From the NCBI GenBank assembly GCA_019358985.1, contig JAHHIJ010000019.1, positions 44,130 through 108,129 on the forward strand: 64,000 nucleotides of DNA, in the 5' to 3' direction. The notes beneath the pieces are model-generated. The model was not told the origin of the DNA, did no database searches, and saw only the letters and a program-made list of their open reading frames with translations. Shown here piece after piece: positions 25,045 through 34,053 of this stretch (position 1 is the stretch's first letter; each line of letters starts with the position of its first letter). This stretch comes from Tolypothrix brevis GSE-NOS-MK-07-07A. Lineage in GTDB: Bacteria > Cyanobacteriota > Cyanobacteriia > Cyanobacteriales > Nostocaceae. Position numbers and translations under genes: made by a program.

Positions 25045-27740
25045 AACTTGTGGAAAATGAATCTTTAAAAATAAGTGTGCTAGCAAATCTACCTTGGAAT
25101 CAACCCCCCCTAAGCTGGCTGACTTCCGAACAACAATCTCAATTGAAAAATCAGTCAGAAACCCTTCGGTACAAGCTTGGGGAAAAAATCTGGTCAAAGC
25201 AAGAAGGAACTTATCAGTTTTTTATTGCTTCTGGTAAAGTCCGCTTGCGTGACGAAGATGTTGGTACGCAATTAGCAACCCTGGAAGCGGGGGATTGGTT
25301 TGGTGAGTTACACTCATGCTCTGTAGATTTTAAAGCTGTAGCAGCGAGTAAAGAAGTAGTAGTAGTTCGCTGGGATAAAGCACTGTGGGCAGAATTTTCT
25401 ACACCACAAATTGAGCAGTTCTTTAGAGAAATAAAAGAAGACAAGGAGGAGAATCCCCCCCATATCTCCATCCCCTCGGAAGTTTTAATGCCTACTCCCT
25501 TGGAGAAAGCTTCTCTGAGAGAGGATTACCTTCAAGACGCTGGGCAAACGCGAGCAACTGCTCTTAGCCGAGGATCGGACTTATCTCCAATCTCGCACTC
25601 CTCCACTTATGTATCGGGTTATCCATTTGTTTCTAACTCAAATACAGCAGCCGCTTGTTTGACAATGGTGGCGCAAAAGTTAGATAATCCGTTGCAACTG
25701 GAATGGGTACAACGCCAAATTAGAGGACAACGACCGAAAAATGTCGCAGAAGCTGCTGAGAAGTTAGGTTTTATATTGCGACGTTTGCAAGTAAGTTGGA
25801 GTGAATTACGTTCGTTATCTTTCCCGGCTTTGTTGCAGTGGGGTGAATCGCCAGGGAAACAAGGTAATTGGGTGGTAGCATATGGGGTGAAAGGCGATCG
25901 CTTAATTATTGCTAATCCTAAATCGAGCGATCGCACTTGTGAAAGTGTTTCCCAATCAGTTGCCGAAACCGCTTGGGATGGACAACTTTGGCAAGTCGAA
26001 GTCATCCAGCAACAAGAAAAATTCAACCTCAATTGGTTTATTCCCGCAGTTGCAAAATACAAGGGATTGCTCGGTGAAGTTTTGCTGGCATCTTTTACTT
26101 TGCAACTTTTGGGGTTAGCAACACCGCTAATTACCCAAGTTGTCATCGATAAAGTGATGGTGCAAGAAAGTTTGCCCACACTTGATGTGATGGCGATCGC
26201 TCTTTTGTCAGTATCACTCTTTGAGGCAGCACTCGGCATCCTCCGGCTATTTATCTTTACTCATACAGCTCGTCGTCTGGATCTGAGTTTATCAGCACAG
26301 CTATTTCGCCACCTGATGCGCTTGCCTCTATCTTATTTTGAAGCGCGACGCGTCGGCGACACAATAGCACGGGTTCAGGAACTAGAACAAATCCGCCAGT
26401 TTCTCACAGGTACAGCATTAACTGTCATATTAGATAGCATCTTTGCCGTGGTTTACCTGGTATTGATGTTTTATTACAGTGTGCAACTTACCGGAGTTGC
26501 CTTGGCTGTGTTGCCATTGTTTGCCATACTGACAATCGTATCAACACCAATTTTGCGAAGCTGGCTGAACGAAACATTTAACCGTAGTGCTGACAGTCAA
26601 TCGTTTCTGGTTGAGACGGTGACAGGAATTCACTCAGTCAAAGCACATGCAGCCGAACCAGTAGCACGCGATCGCTGGGAAGGTTTATTTGCTCGTTTCA
26701 TCCGCACAGGTTTCAAAGCCTCCACCACCTCCAACATTAGCAGCAACATCGGTGACTTTCTCACTAACCTTTCCAGCCTCCTAATACTCTGGTTTGGTGC
26801 CAAATTAGTCATCGAACAAAAACTGACCATCGGGCAGTTAGTGGCATTTCAAATGCTTTCTGGAAGGGTAACAGGACCATTATTGCGCCTAGTCCAACTA
26901 TGGCAAAATCTCCAACAAGTTCTACTTTCAGTTGACCGAATTGGTGATATTCTTAATGTTGCCCCAGAAGCTGAAGCCGGAACTGGTCTAGTTTTACCGG
27001 AACTCAAAGGTGAAGTCGCTTTTGAGCAAGTCTTTTTCCGCTACCGACAAAATACTGAACCCGTTCTGCGGGGAATCTCCTTCAACGTTCAACCCGGACA
27101 GTTTGTTGGCATTGTCGGACGCTCAGGTTCTGGTAAAAGTACCCTTTCTAAGCTGTTGCAGCGTCTTTATCAAATAGAATCAGGACGCATCCTTATCGAT
27201 GGTTTTGATATCAAAAGTGCCGATCTTGCCTCATTGCGTCAACAAACTGGGGTAGTACTCCAAGAAGACTTTTTATTTAACGGTTCCATCTTGGAAAATA
27301 TCAGCCTCGGCAATCCTGATATTACCGCTGAAGAAGTTGTAGAAGCTGCCAGACTAGCTGTTGCTCACGATTTTATCAGTGAATTACCCTACGGTTACGA
27401 AAACAATGTTGGCGAACGCGGTACAGCTTTATCTGGTGGACAACGGCAACGTATTGCTTTAGCCAGGTTATTTCTTTGCCAAGCGCCAATATTAATTTTA
27501 GATGAAGCTACCAGCGCTTTGGATAGTGAAACTGAACAGCAGGTTCTGCAAAACTTGCAAAAAGTTTCTAGTAACCGCACCGTGTTTCTCATTGCCCACC
27601 GTTTTGCACCCCTCAAACGTGCCGATTTGATTTTGGTGATGGAACGTGGTGTAATTGTCGAACGTGGTACCCACTCACAGCTGTTGGAAGAAAAAGGTTT
27701 GTACTGGTCATTATATCAACGGCAGCAGGCAAATATATAA
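24993..27740 (+). CDS. ABC exporter with cNMP-binding-like and degenerate C39-like domains
   Basis: This 915-aa type I secretion ABC protein has four parts in order. A cyclic-nucleotide-binding-like domain (about 45-145, with ATLEAGDWFGELHSC) comes first. A C39-like domain follows (about 205-340), then a six-helix membrane domain (about 355-640) and a nucleotide-binding domain with Walker A GRSGSGKST (about 709-717), signature LSGGQRQR (about 812) and Walker B ILILDEAT (about 833). The C39-like domain reads NTAAACL where active peptidases have DCGxACL, GNWVVAYG instead of GHWVVL, and ANP instead of ADP. It is therefore most likely a HlyB-like receptor for substrates without leader peptides. 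No HlyD-type adaptor gene is adjacent. The stop codon abuts a palindromic element at 27741. Confidence 0.88.
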   Translation: MASRENSKTDSEATSELKLVENESLKISVLANLPWNQPPLSWLTSEQQSQLKNQSETLRYKLGEKIWSKQEGTYQFFIASGKVRLRDEDVGTQLATLEAGDWFGELHSCSVDFKAVAASKEVVVVRWDKALWAEFSTPQIEQFFREIKEDKEENPPHISIPSEVLMPTPLEKASLREDYLQDAGQTRATALSRGSDLSPISHSSTYVSGYPFVSNSNTAAACLTMVAQKLDNPLQLEWVQRQIRGQRPKNVAEAAEKLGFILRRLQVSWSELRSLSFPALLQWGESPGKQGNWVVAYGVKGDRLIIANPKSSDRTCESVSQSVAETAWDGQLWQVEVIQQQEKFNLNWFIPAVAKYKGLLGEVLLASFTLQLLGLATPLITQVVIDKVMVQESLPTLDVMAIALLSVSLFEAALGILRLFIFTHTARRLDLSLSAQLFRHLMRLPLSYFEARRVGDTIARVQELEQIRQFLTGTALTVILDSIFAVVYLVLMFYYSVQLTGVALAVLPLFAILTIVSTPILRSWLNETFNRSADSQSFLVETVTGIHSVKAHAAEPVARDRWEGLFARFIRTGFKASTTSNISSNIGDFLTNLSSLLILWFGAKLVIEQKLTIGQLVAFQMLSGRVTGPLLRLVQLWQNLQQVLLSVDRIGDILNVAPEAEAGTGLVLPELKGEVAFEQVFFRYRQNTEPVLRGISFNVQPGQFVGIVGRSGSGKSTLSKLLQRLYQIESGRILIDGFDIKSADLASLRQQTGVVLQEDFLFNGSILENISLGNPDITAEEVVEAARLAVAHDFISELPYGYENNVGERGTALSGGQRQRIALARLFLCQAPILILDEATSALDSETEQQVLQNLQKVSSNRTVFLIAHRFAPLKRADLILVMERGVIVERGTHSQLLEEKGLYWSLYQRQQANI

Positions 27741-27829
27741 TAGACATCTCTTCCAAAAGACGTAGAGACGTAGCAATGCTACGTCTAATCAAGGGTTGTG
27801 GACAACGCATAGTTTACTTTCTATGTCTA
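27741..27829. mobile_element. Palindromic element, TAGACATCTC ends, copy after ABC exporter
   Basis: This 89-bp copy of the TAGACATCTCCAGAAA family begins directly after the ABC exporter stop codon and ends at ATGTCTA. It contains the GTAGAGACGTAGCAATGCTACGTC palindrome and the CAACGCATAGTT tail. Two diverged tandem copies follow (starting about 27831 and 27923), each beginning TAGACATAGAAAGTGAAAAA. Confidence 0.65.
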
Positions 27830-27996
27830 TTAGACATAGAAAGTGAAAAAAACTTGTAGAGACGTTAATTTTAACGTCTCTACAAGTTTTTTGGGCAGCG
27901 CATGGTTCATTTCTGCCAGATAGACATAGAAAGTGAAAAAGATTGTAGAGACTACCAAGTGCTACGTCTCTACATTCGATTGGTCATAGATTTACC

Positions 27997-28125
27997 AAAT
28001 ATTTGGCGTTGCTGATTAGATGTATGAAAATGATTCTGCGCTCTGGTCAAAACCCTTGATTAGACTACCAAGTGCTACGTCTCTACATGCGGATTCATAC
28101 CTGAATTCAGCAACGCCAAATATTT
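27997..28125. repeat. Inverted-repeat element, AAATATTTGGCGTTGCTGA ends
   Basis: The left end AAATATTTGGCGTTGCTGA at 27997-28015 is matched by its exact complement at 28107-28125, giving 19-bp inverted ends around a 91-bp centre. The centre contains a GACTACCAAGTGCTACGTC repeat. It has no coding capacity. Confidence 0.72.
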
Positions 28126-28288
28126 TATCCGACACCCTAGAAGGGTGCAGCTATACAAACGAAGCCTACAAGAGTTCTTAGCCCACGAAGGTGGGCTTTG
28201 TCCGTGTAGCCCCAGGCTTATAGCCTGCGGGCTTTTTGCACGCATTGGGATGCTCCTCTTTCCCCTTTCTCCTTTTCATGAACCTGTT

Positions 28289-28357
28289 AATACCAATTTG
28301 ACGTGAGGCTGCAAATAACCCCCTATGTCAAGGGCAATATCACAAAGAATTGGTATT
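28289..28357. repeat. Small inverted repeat, AATACCAATT ends
   Basis: The 69-bp element begins AATACCAATT and ends AATTGGTATT. It completes the run of small repeats that fills the 777-bp spacer between the exporter and the S8 protease. The remaining AT-rich 150 bp before 28518 probably holds the protease promoter. Confidence 0.55.
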
Positions 28358-28517
28358 ACCGCAGAAATAAAGCTACTTAGTCTTATTCTTACCGTGAAGA
28401 TCAAGTAAATAATTTATATTTTCTTTGTTAACTTAAGCACAAAATAATTTTTTTTTAACACAAGAAAGCCATCATCTAATTTGATAAGATATATACCTCC
28501 TGTACCGGATCGAAAAT

Positions 28518-30269
28518 ATGCCAGTGGATTACGCAGGCAACAGTCTAGATGAAGCTAGAAAACTTGATATTAGTAGTAATGCCCAAACTTTTACGGATAG
28601 AGTCAATAACCGCGACCTAAATGATTTCTACAGCTTCAACCTCAACAGTCGTAGCAGTTTTCATCTTCAGGTTGATGGGCTAAAAGCAGATGCTAATGTG
28701 GATCTGATTCGCGATGCTAACAATAATGGTCTATTTGATCAAGGAGAGGTATTAACCGCTTCCACTCTTAGTGGTAAGCAAGCAGAATCAATTAATGAAA
28801 TCTTAGGTGCAGGCACTTATTACATCCGAGTTTACCCAGATAGTAATGCAAAAACCAGCTATAAATTAAATGTCTGGGCGACACCCTTTGATGATGCTAG
28901 TAGCACCATACTATCTACTTCTGCTAACACAACAAATTCAGCTTCTGTTCAGACACAGGTAAGCGCTAATTCTGCGATCGCACCTGCATCTCCTACTAAC
29001 AACACAAACATTGTCGCTGGAAGTCTCAGAGCAGATACCTTTAATTATCAATCTGGCTCCAGCCGAACAATTTACATTGGCAATGGTAACGTTGACTACG
29101 GTAGTGGAGCGCGAGATTTGCTCAATTTATCGCAGTTTGCTTCTACTTCAGTCACAACCAACTATGCAAATAACTCAACGGGTGGTGTAGTTTACAACAC
29201 AGGCAATGGTAATCGTTTATATGATGCCATAAAATTTAGCGACGGTAGCGAAATTTTGTTTCAGGGTATCGAAACCATTCAATTTCAAGACAAAACCGTT
29301 AACTTATCTGTAACACCCAACGACCCTTTGTTTAATCAACAGTGGGACTTGCATATAACAGGTGTAAATGATGCGTGGCGTATCACTCAAGGAGATAATA
29401 AAATTGCAATTGGCATTGTAGATACAGGGTTGGGAGCCAATAGCAGTGGTATTCACCCCGATCTACCCTCCACCACCAAGGTAGCTAACAACTACTTCGA
29501 TGAATCGGCTACTTTCTCCCACGGTACTCGTGTCGAAGGAACCATTGCTGCTGCTAGTAACAATGGTGTAGGGATAGCTGGCATTAACTGGAATTCTCCT
29601 GTTCAGATGATCGATGTCATCGGTGGTGACTCAGGAGATTATAACTTAGTTCAAGCTACACAGGCGCTAATTGATGGTGCTGGAGGTCGCAAGTTGGTTA
29701 TAAATCTCAGCTTGTCTGGTGGTAGTTCACCTGCATTTGAGAAACTGGTTGCTGATAACAAAGATAAAGTCTTATTTGTCATTGCAGCTGGCAATCAAGA
29801 TCAAAATACAATTGCTAGTCCCGCATCATTAGCGCAAACTAACAACAACGTCGTTGCAGTAGGTTCTTCTTGGGGAACTAAAGATTGGTATGGCAATGCA
29901 AGAACACCAGGCGATCGCATTTCCTATGCAGGTTGGTGGGGTTCTAACACTGGATCTGGCTTAACTTTAACAGCACCATCTGAATTTGTTACCACATCTG
30001 CTTCTCGTGCTGATGCATCTGCAACCTATGAGTTCAACTATTTTGACCGTTTTAATGGAACATCGGCATCAACAGCCGTTGTTACAGGGATAGCTTCTTT
30101 GGTGTGGAGTGCTAATCCAAATCTCACTGCTGTACAAGTCAGGGCTATTCTATCAGAAACAGCCACCGATTTGGGTGCAGCCGGCTATGACACGGTTTAT
30201 GGCAACGGACTAGTTAATGCGAATGCTGCTGTGCGACGAGCAGAAGCTCTTGACAGAGGTTTTGCTTAA
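28518..30269 (+). CDS. Subtilisin-like (S8) serine protease with PPC domain
   Basis: The 583-aa protein has an N-terminal bacterial pre-peptidase C-terminal-type (PPC) domain (about 10-130; NDFYSFNLNSRSSFHLQVDG, then LGAGTYYIRVYP). A middle region (about 165-265) resembles the Gly/Asp-rich repeats of RTX proteins. A complete subtilase domain follows, with Asp302 in GIVDTGLG, His335 in SHGTRVEGT and Ser516 in NGTSAST. There is no Sec signal peptide, so export by a type I system is plausible. The ABC exporter directly upstream, with its leader-peptide-independent C39-like domain, is a candidate. Nothing links them beyond position. The substrate is unknown. Confidence 0.88.
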   Translation: MPVDYAGNSLDEARKLDISSNAQTFTDRVNNRDLNDFYSFNLNSRSSFHLQVDGLKADANVDLIRDANNNGLFDQGEVLTASTLSGKQAESINEILGAGTYYIRVYPDSNAKTSYKLNVWATPFDDASSTILSTSANTTNSASVQTQVSANSAIAPASPTNNTNIVAGSLRADTFNYQSGSSRTIYIGNGNVDYGSGARDLLNLSQFASTSVTTNYANNSTGGVVYNTGNGNRLYDAIKFSDGSEILFQGIETIQFQDKTVNLSVTPNDPLFNQQWDLHITGVNDAWRITQGDNKIAIGIVDTGLGANSSGIHPDLPSTTKVANNYFDESATFSHGTRVEGTIAAASNNGVGIAGINWNSPVQMIDVIGGDSGDYNLVQATQALIDGAGGRKLVINLSLSGGSSPAFEKLVADNKDKVLFVIAAGNQDQNTIASPASLAQTNNNVVAVGSSWGTKDWYGNARTPGDRISYAGWWGSNTGSGLTLTAPSEFVTTSASRADASATYEFNYFDRFNGTSASTAVVTGIASLVWSANPNLTAVQVRAILSETATDLGAAGYDTVYGNGLVNANAAVRRAEALDRGFA

Positions 30270-30339
30270 TCATTGCAGAACTTCTTCCCTACATTTAAGG
30301 AAGTCGTTTTTAGATTAGGCATAGGAGTAGAAAAGAATC

Positions 30340-30364
30340 TAGAGACGTAGCACTGCTACGTCTT
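30340..30364. repeat. GTAGAGACGTAGCA palindrome copy
   Basis: TAGAGACGTAGCACTGCTACGTC lies in the spacer after the S8 protease. It is one of many copies of this palindrome in the window and could fold as a weak terminator. Confidence 0.6.
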
Positions 30365-30374
30365 TAAAGGTTCT

Positions 30375-30660
30375 GATTGACATCCTCTGCGCCGTAGAAA
30401 GGCGGAGATTCCCAAACAGAAGCGATTTAGGTTTCTGCTTCTTTCCATTTCTGGGGTTTCGCAACTGCCTCTACCCTCAAAGAGAGTTTTTCGGTCTTAT
30501 GTTCGCTCTACAGACTTTAGGCTTATGCCTTCCCGCAAGCCATGCGGTATTCAACAAAAATGTTTGTGTTTTGGACTTGGTTATCGTCCCAACTTCTTAA
30601 ATATACAACATTACACCAACAATATAAAGCCGCCGTACAACGACGGGGTTTTAAACCCAT
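30375..30660. mobile_element. Remnant or non-autonomous IS200/IS605-type element
   Basis: The left end GATTGACATCCTCTGCGCC with a following GGCGGAGATTCCC hairpin resembles the subterminal hairpin end of TnpB-type elements. The right part carries CCGCCGTACAACGACGGGG followed by TTTTAAACCC, the typical other hairpin end. About 285 bp lie between with no open frame. I infer a deleted IS605-like element or a palindrome-associated derivative. Confidence 0.55.
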
Positions 30661-30826
30661 TTCTCTGATAACGCATATTTAATTTCTACCAGATATCTAA
30701 TATCATGACAGGTTTATTACATATATCGTAGAGACGTTCCAATACGCTTCGGTTAAGCTCTAAGCAGTGTTGTATACAAATAATTTAGGATTACTATAGT
30801 TCAAATCAGTGCGATACTCCTACGGA

Positions 30827-31999
30827 ATGAAAAACTTTATCTCTCGTATGGAAGCAGTACAGTCTCCCATAATACCTGTTGTTGGCGAATTAATTAAAAA
30901 TAATCCTGGAACCATTTCTTTAGGGCAAGGTGTTGTTTCATACAATCCGCCACCCGAAGCAATGGAGTTTTTGCCGAAGTTCTTCGCTGAATCTGATAAT
31001 AATCTATACAAAGCTGTTGAGGGAATTGCTCCTTTGTTAGCAGCAATTGAAGCAAAATTGCAAGCCTTTAACAATATTGAAATTAACGACCAAAACTGCA
31101 TTGTTGTTACCGCCGGCAGTAATATGGCGTTTATGAATGCCATTCTGGCGATTACATCAATAGGCGATGAAATTATTTTAAATGCGCCTTATTATTTTAA
31201 TCATGAGATGGCAACCACAATGGCGGGTTGTCATCCGGTGTTAGTAGAAACCGATGAAAATTATCAATTACGAGTAGATGCGATCGCTTCTGCTATCACA
31301 TCAAAAACAAAAGCAATAGTCACCATTTCACCTAATAATCCCACAGGTGTAGTTTATTCGGAAGAAACGTTGCGACAAGTAAATCAAATTTGCAAACAAT
31401 GCAACATATATCATATTCACGATGAAGCTTATGAATACTTTACCTACAACGGTGTAAAACATACTTCCCCCGCTGCTTTTATTGGAAGTAGTGAATACAC
31501 GATTTCATTGTATAGCCTTTCCAAAGCTTACGGATTTGCAAGTTGGCGGATTGGCTATATGGTGATTCCTAAACATCTGCTTGTAGCTGTTAGAAAAGTA
31601 CAAGATACAATAGTGATTTGTCCACCTGTGATTTGTCAGTATGCAGCATTAGGAGCATTGCAGGCAAAAGAAGAGTATTTGAAGAAGAATTTGCAAGCGA
31701 TCGCACAAGTACGCTATGAGGTACTTAACTCACTCAACCGCCTACAAAATCAGTGTACCATAACCCCCGCTGATGGTGCTTTTTATTTCTTCCTCAAAGT
31801 TCATAGTAATATGGATAGCTTTGAATTAGTCAAATGGCTAATTGAAGAACATCTTGTAGCAGTCATTCCCGGTACAACCTTTGGTATGGATGATGGATGT
31901 TATCTGCGAGTTGCATATGGTGCGCTGCAAAAAGAAACCGCAAAAGAAGGGATAGAAAGATTAGTCACAGGTTTGCAAACAATTTTAGGGAATAATTAA
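30827..31999 (+). CDS. Pyridoxal-phosphate-dependent class I/II aminotransferase
   Basis: The product is a 390-aa fold-type I aminotransferase. Typical features are GTISLGQGVVSYNPPPEA near the N-terminus, TISPNNPTGVVYSEETL (the NNPTG substrate/PLP motif), a DEAYEYF segment with the PLP Asp, and SLSKAYGFASWRIGY with the Schiff-base lysine. The C-terminal YLRVAYGALQKETA contains the substrate-binding Arg. The ATG at 30827 follows ACGGA and is preferred over the GTG at 30809. The amino acid substrate is not clear; aspartate or aromatic aminotransferase activity is possible. It appears monocistronic. Confidence 0.9.
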   Translation: MKNFISRMEAVQSPIIPVVGELIKNNPGTISLGQGVVSYNPPPEAMEFLPKFFAESDNNLYKAVEGIAPLLAAIEAKLQAFNNIEINDQNCIVVTAGSNMAFMNAILAITSIGDEIILNAPYYFNHEMATTMAGCHPVLVETDENYQLRVDAIASAITSKTKAIVTISPNNPTGVVYSEETLRQVNQICKQCNIYHIHDEAYEYFTYNGVKHTSPAAFIGSSEYTISLYSLSKAYGFASWRIGYMVIPKHLLVAVRKVQDTIVICPPVICQYAALGALQAKEEYLKKNLQAIAQVRYEVLNSLNRLQNQCTITPADGAFYFFLKVHSNMDSFELVKWLIEEHLVAVIPGTTFGMDDGCYLRVAYGALQKETAKEGIERLVTGLQTILGNN

Positions 32000-32013
32000 T
32001 AATAACCAATGCT

Positions 32014-32041
32014 CAGAGACGTAGCACTGCTACGTCTCTAC
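32014..32041. repeat. GTAGAGACGTAGCA palindrome copy after aminotransferase
   Basis: AGAGACGTAGCA-CTGCTACGTCTCT forms a near-perfect hairpin shortly after the aminotransferase stop. It may terminate transcription but lacks a T run. Confidence 0.6.
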
Positions 32042-32054
32042 AATGTTTTTAAAC

Positions 32055-32184
32055 TAAGTAGGTGGGCAGAAAAATTTACAGGTATGTCATTACGAGCGTA
32101 ACGGAGTGAAGCGAAGTAATCGCAAGGGTTCTGAGGTGTTTACATTCTGTTACATAGTTGACTTTATTTGTGCCTACCTACTTA
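32055..32184. mobile_element. MITE-like element, TAAGTAGGTGGGCA ends (copy B)
   Basis: The 130-bp element begins TAAGTAGGTGGGCAGAAA and ends GTGCCTACCTACTTA. It shares CATTCTGTTACATAGTTG with copy C (58134-58286). It lies between the convergent aminotransferase and SDR genes, 8 bp from the SDR stop codon. Confidence 0.75.
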
Positions 32185-32191
32185 TAAATTT

Positions 32192-32866
32192 TTAATCTAA
32201 GCTGAATTCCTCAAATTCTATTTGCCCAAAAAGCATATTTTTATCTATTGCTGATAATACTCGATTGTTAGCTTTCTCAGAATTTAAACAACGACAAACT
32301 AACTGTGCGACATCTGCACGATGGATCATACCTGCAATGCGTGGATCTTCAGTTAAAATTGCATTTCCAGTTGCTGCTTCTGACTTTAATCCACCGGGAC
32401 GAATAATGGTGTAGTTAAGTCCGCTAGCAATTAGATGTTGTTCAGCTTTTTCTTTTTCTATTAAAACCAATCGCAGTGTTTCTAAAGCTTGTGGATTCAA
32501 TGCAACTACACTATCTCCACTACCTATAGAAGAGACTAAAATAAATGAGCGCACTTTCGCTTTCACTGCTGCATCAATTAGGTTTTTATTGCCTAAGTAA
32601 TCTGCTCTTAGACTAACTTGAGGCAAACCACCAATAGTACTGATAACTGCGTCGATGGTTTCTCCCAACATAGCACTTTCTACATCTTCGCTATTCAAAG
32701 CATCTCCCAGAACTACCTCAATACCCATTGCTTCTAATTCATCACGAGTTGCTTCTGTTCTCAAAAGTGCTTTTACCTTTTGCTGTTGTGCAATTAAGCA
32801 TTTGGCAATTTCTCTACCGATACCCCGACTAGCTCCAGCCAGAAAAATGGAAGATTCAGTTGTCAT
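32192..32866 (-). CDS. NAD(P)-binding atypical SDR family protein
   Basis: This 224-aa Rossmann-fold protein has the glycine-rich nucleotide motif at its N-terminus (FLAGASRGIGREIAKCL), a VVLGDALNSEDVESAM segment, and FILVSSIGSGDS in the position of the catalytic Ser. Proteins of this atypical SDR type are NAD(P)H-binding oxidoreductases or electron-transfer assembly factors. The usual YxxxK is not obvious: only LVLIEKEKAEQHL, where the Lys is conserved but the Tyr is missing. The substrate cannot be given. It converges on the aminotransferase. Confidence 0.87.
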   Translation of the reverse strand: MTTESSIFLAGASRGIGREIAKCLIAQQQKVKALLRTEATRDELEAMGIEVVLGDALNSEDVESAMLGETIDAVISTIGGLPQVSLRADYLGNKNLIDAAVKAKVRSFILVSSIGSGDSVVALNPQALETLRLVLIEKEKAEQHLIASGLNYTIIRPGGLKSEAATGNAILTEDPRIAGMIHRADVAQLVCRCLNSEKANNRVLSAIDKNMLFGQIEFEEFSLD

Positions 32867-32981
32867 GATTATTTTTTGAATAGATGCGAGTCAACAATTA
32901 ATAAATATATCTTTTTTTGGTTATCGTGACTATTGCTATCCAAAAACTTCTATATATTTAGACAATAATCTATTTTTATCG

Positions 32982-33176
32982 CTAGACATCTTGTGTGAAA
33001 ATGAATGTAGAGACGTAGCAGTGCTACGTCTAATCAAGGGTAAGATAACGCATCATAAGCATAGCGGTCGATGTCTACTAGACATCTTGTGTGAAAATGA
33101 ATGTAGAGACGTAGCAGTGCTACGTCTAATCAAGGGTTTAAGATAACGCATCATTAATTTCTGGAAATGTCTAGTG
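32982..33176. repeat. Tandem duplication of a palindromic element
   Basis: Two copies of a roughly 75-bp unit (CTAGACATCTTGTGTGAAAA... to GATAACGCATCAT) are at 32982-33056 and 33078-33154. A TTCTGGAAATGTCTAG end follows to 33176. Each unit contains the GTAGAGACGTAGCAGTGCTACGTC palindrome. The period is 96 bp. Confidence 0.8.
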
Positions 33177-33313
33177 AATAATTTCATCTGGAGGATAGAG
33201 TTAAAGTTGATACAAAACTATCTATTGAGCAATTATACTTAACCCGATCGCTTGAGGAACTCTTACGCGCAATCGCTTCTGATTATTATAATAAAATCTT
33301 TGAGGACACACTC

Positions 33314-33661
33314 GTGGCTAAAAAATCGGAGAAAAACGAACCACAACCTGAAGATATCCGAGTTAGCGCTACCACAAAAATTTGGGGCTTGACTGTCGCA
33401 ATTTTAGCAATTTGTGTTCCACTTTCAGCTGTAACCAGAAGTGGTGCTATTATACCATTAGCAGCGATTGGTGGCGCAGCGATTGGTACAGTTGCTGTAT
33501 GGAGATCGGATAAAAAATACCAAAATCAAGTTTTGTCACCGCAGCAGGTGGAACTTTTAGAACAGCGTATCGCTGACTTAGAAACAATTGTCAGCGGTGA
33601 TGACTATGATTTGCGGATGAAAATGAAACGATTATACGCAAAAGAAAGCGATCGCCAGTAA
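33314..33661 (+). CDS. Small two-helix membrane protein, unknown
   Basis: The 115-aa protein has two hydrophobic segments (GLTVAILAICVPLSAV and AIIPLAAIGGAAIGTVAVW) and a C-terminal coiled coil (QQVELLEQRIADLETIV). It starts at GTG 33314 after TGAGGA. The frame is open for 44 more codons upstream (from 33182), and that stretch looks protein-like (SIEQLYLTRSLEELLRAI) but contains no ATG, GTG or TTG. The true start may therefore have been lost, or the upstream part is a remnant. A repeat element ends directly before this region. The function is unknown. Confidence 0.7.
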   Translation: MAKKSEKNEPQPEDIRVSATTKIWGLTVAILAICVPLSAVTRSGAIIPLAAIGGAAIGTVAVWRSDKKYQNQVLSPQQVELLEQRIADLETIVSGDDYDLRMKMKRLYAKESDRQ

Positions 33662-34053
33662 TAAAATTAAGAAATCCTGACTTCACTATCTTTACTTTTA
33701 CAACTTAATGTGAAACTGTTGCAGCAATAATCTGAGATTGATACTATCATTGTCTGCGTGGCTTAGATTCTTGGTGAGTATTATTTCGGGTTTGTCTCAC
33801 TAGAGACAGTCTCATATTTTTCAGATAAGTTAGAATTAGTTTCCAACGTCTAATTTATTTATACGCTCTTGCTCATGGTTGACGAAGTATCTTATAACTA
33901 AGACAGATAATTATTTTCTGTTAGAGCATAAGTAATGCTTTCGTTAGCCCAACTGCTCAAATTACTCAATTGTTAACTTATCATTATCTGACAAACTTGA
34001 GTAATTGCTTTGGTATAGCTTACCGTAGGTATGCATTCTTTGTGCCGCAAAAC
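33662..34053. other. Intergenic region, no feature recognised
   Basis: About 390 bp, AT-rich, upstream of the WD40 gene. The WD40 frame itself is open back to 33970. I see no strong ribosome binding site or palindrome here. Confidence 0.4.

Noticed and set aside
33970..34053. TTG start at 33970 for the WD40 gene
   Set aside because: The added 28 residues do not resemble protein and no ribosome binding site is visible; ATG 34054 is preferred, though not proven.
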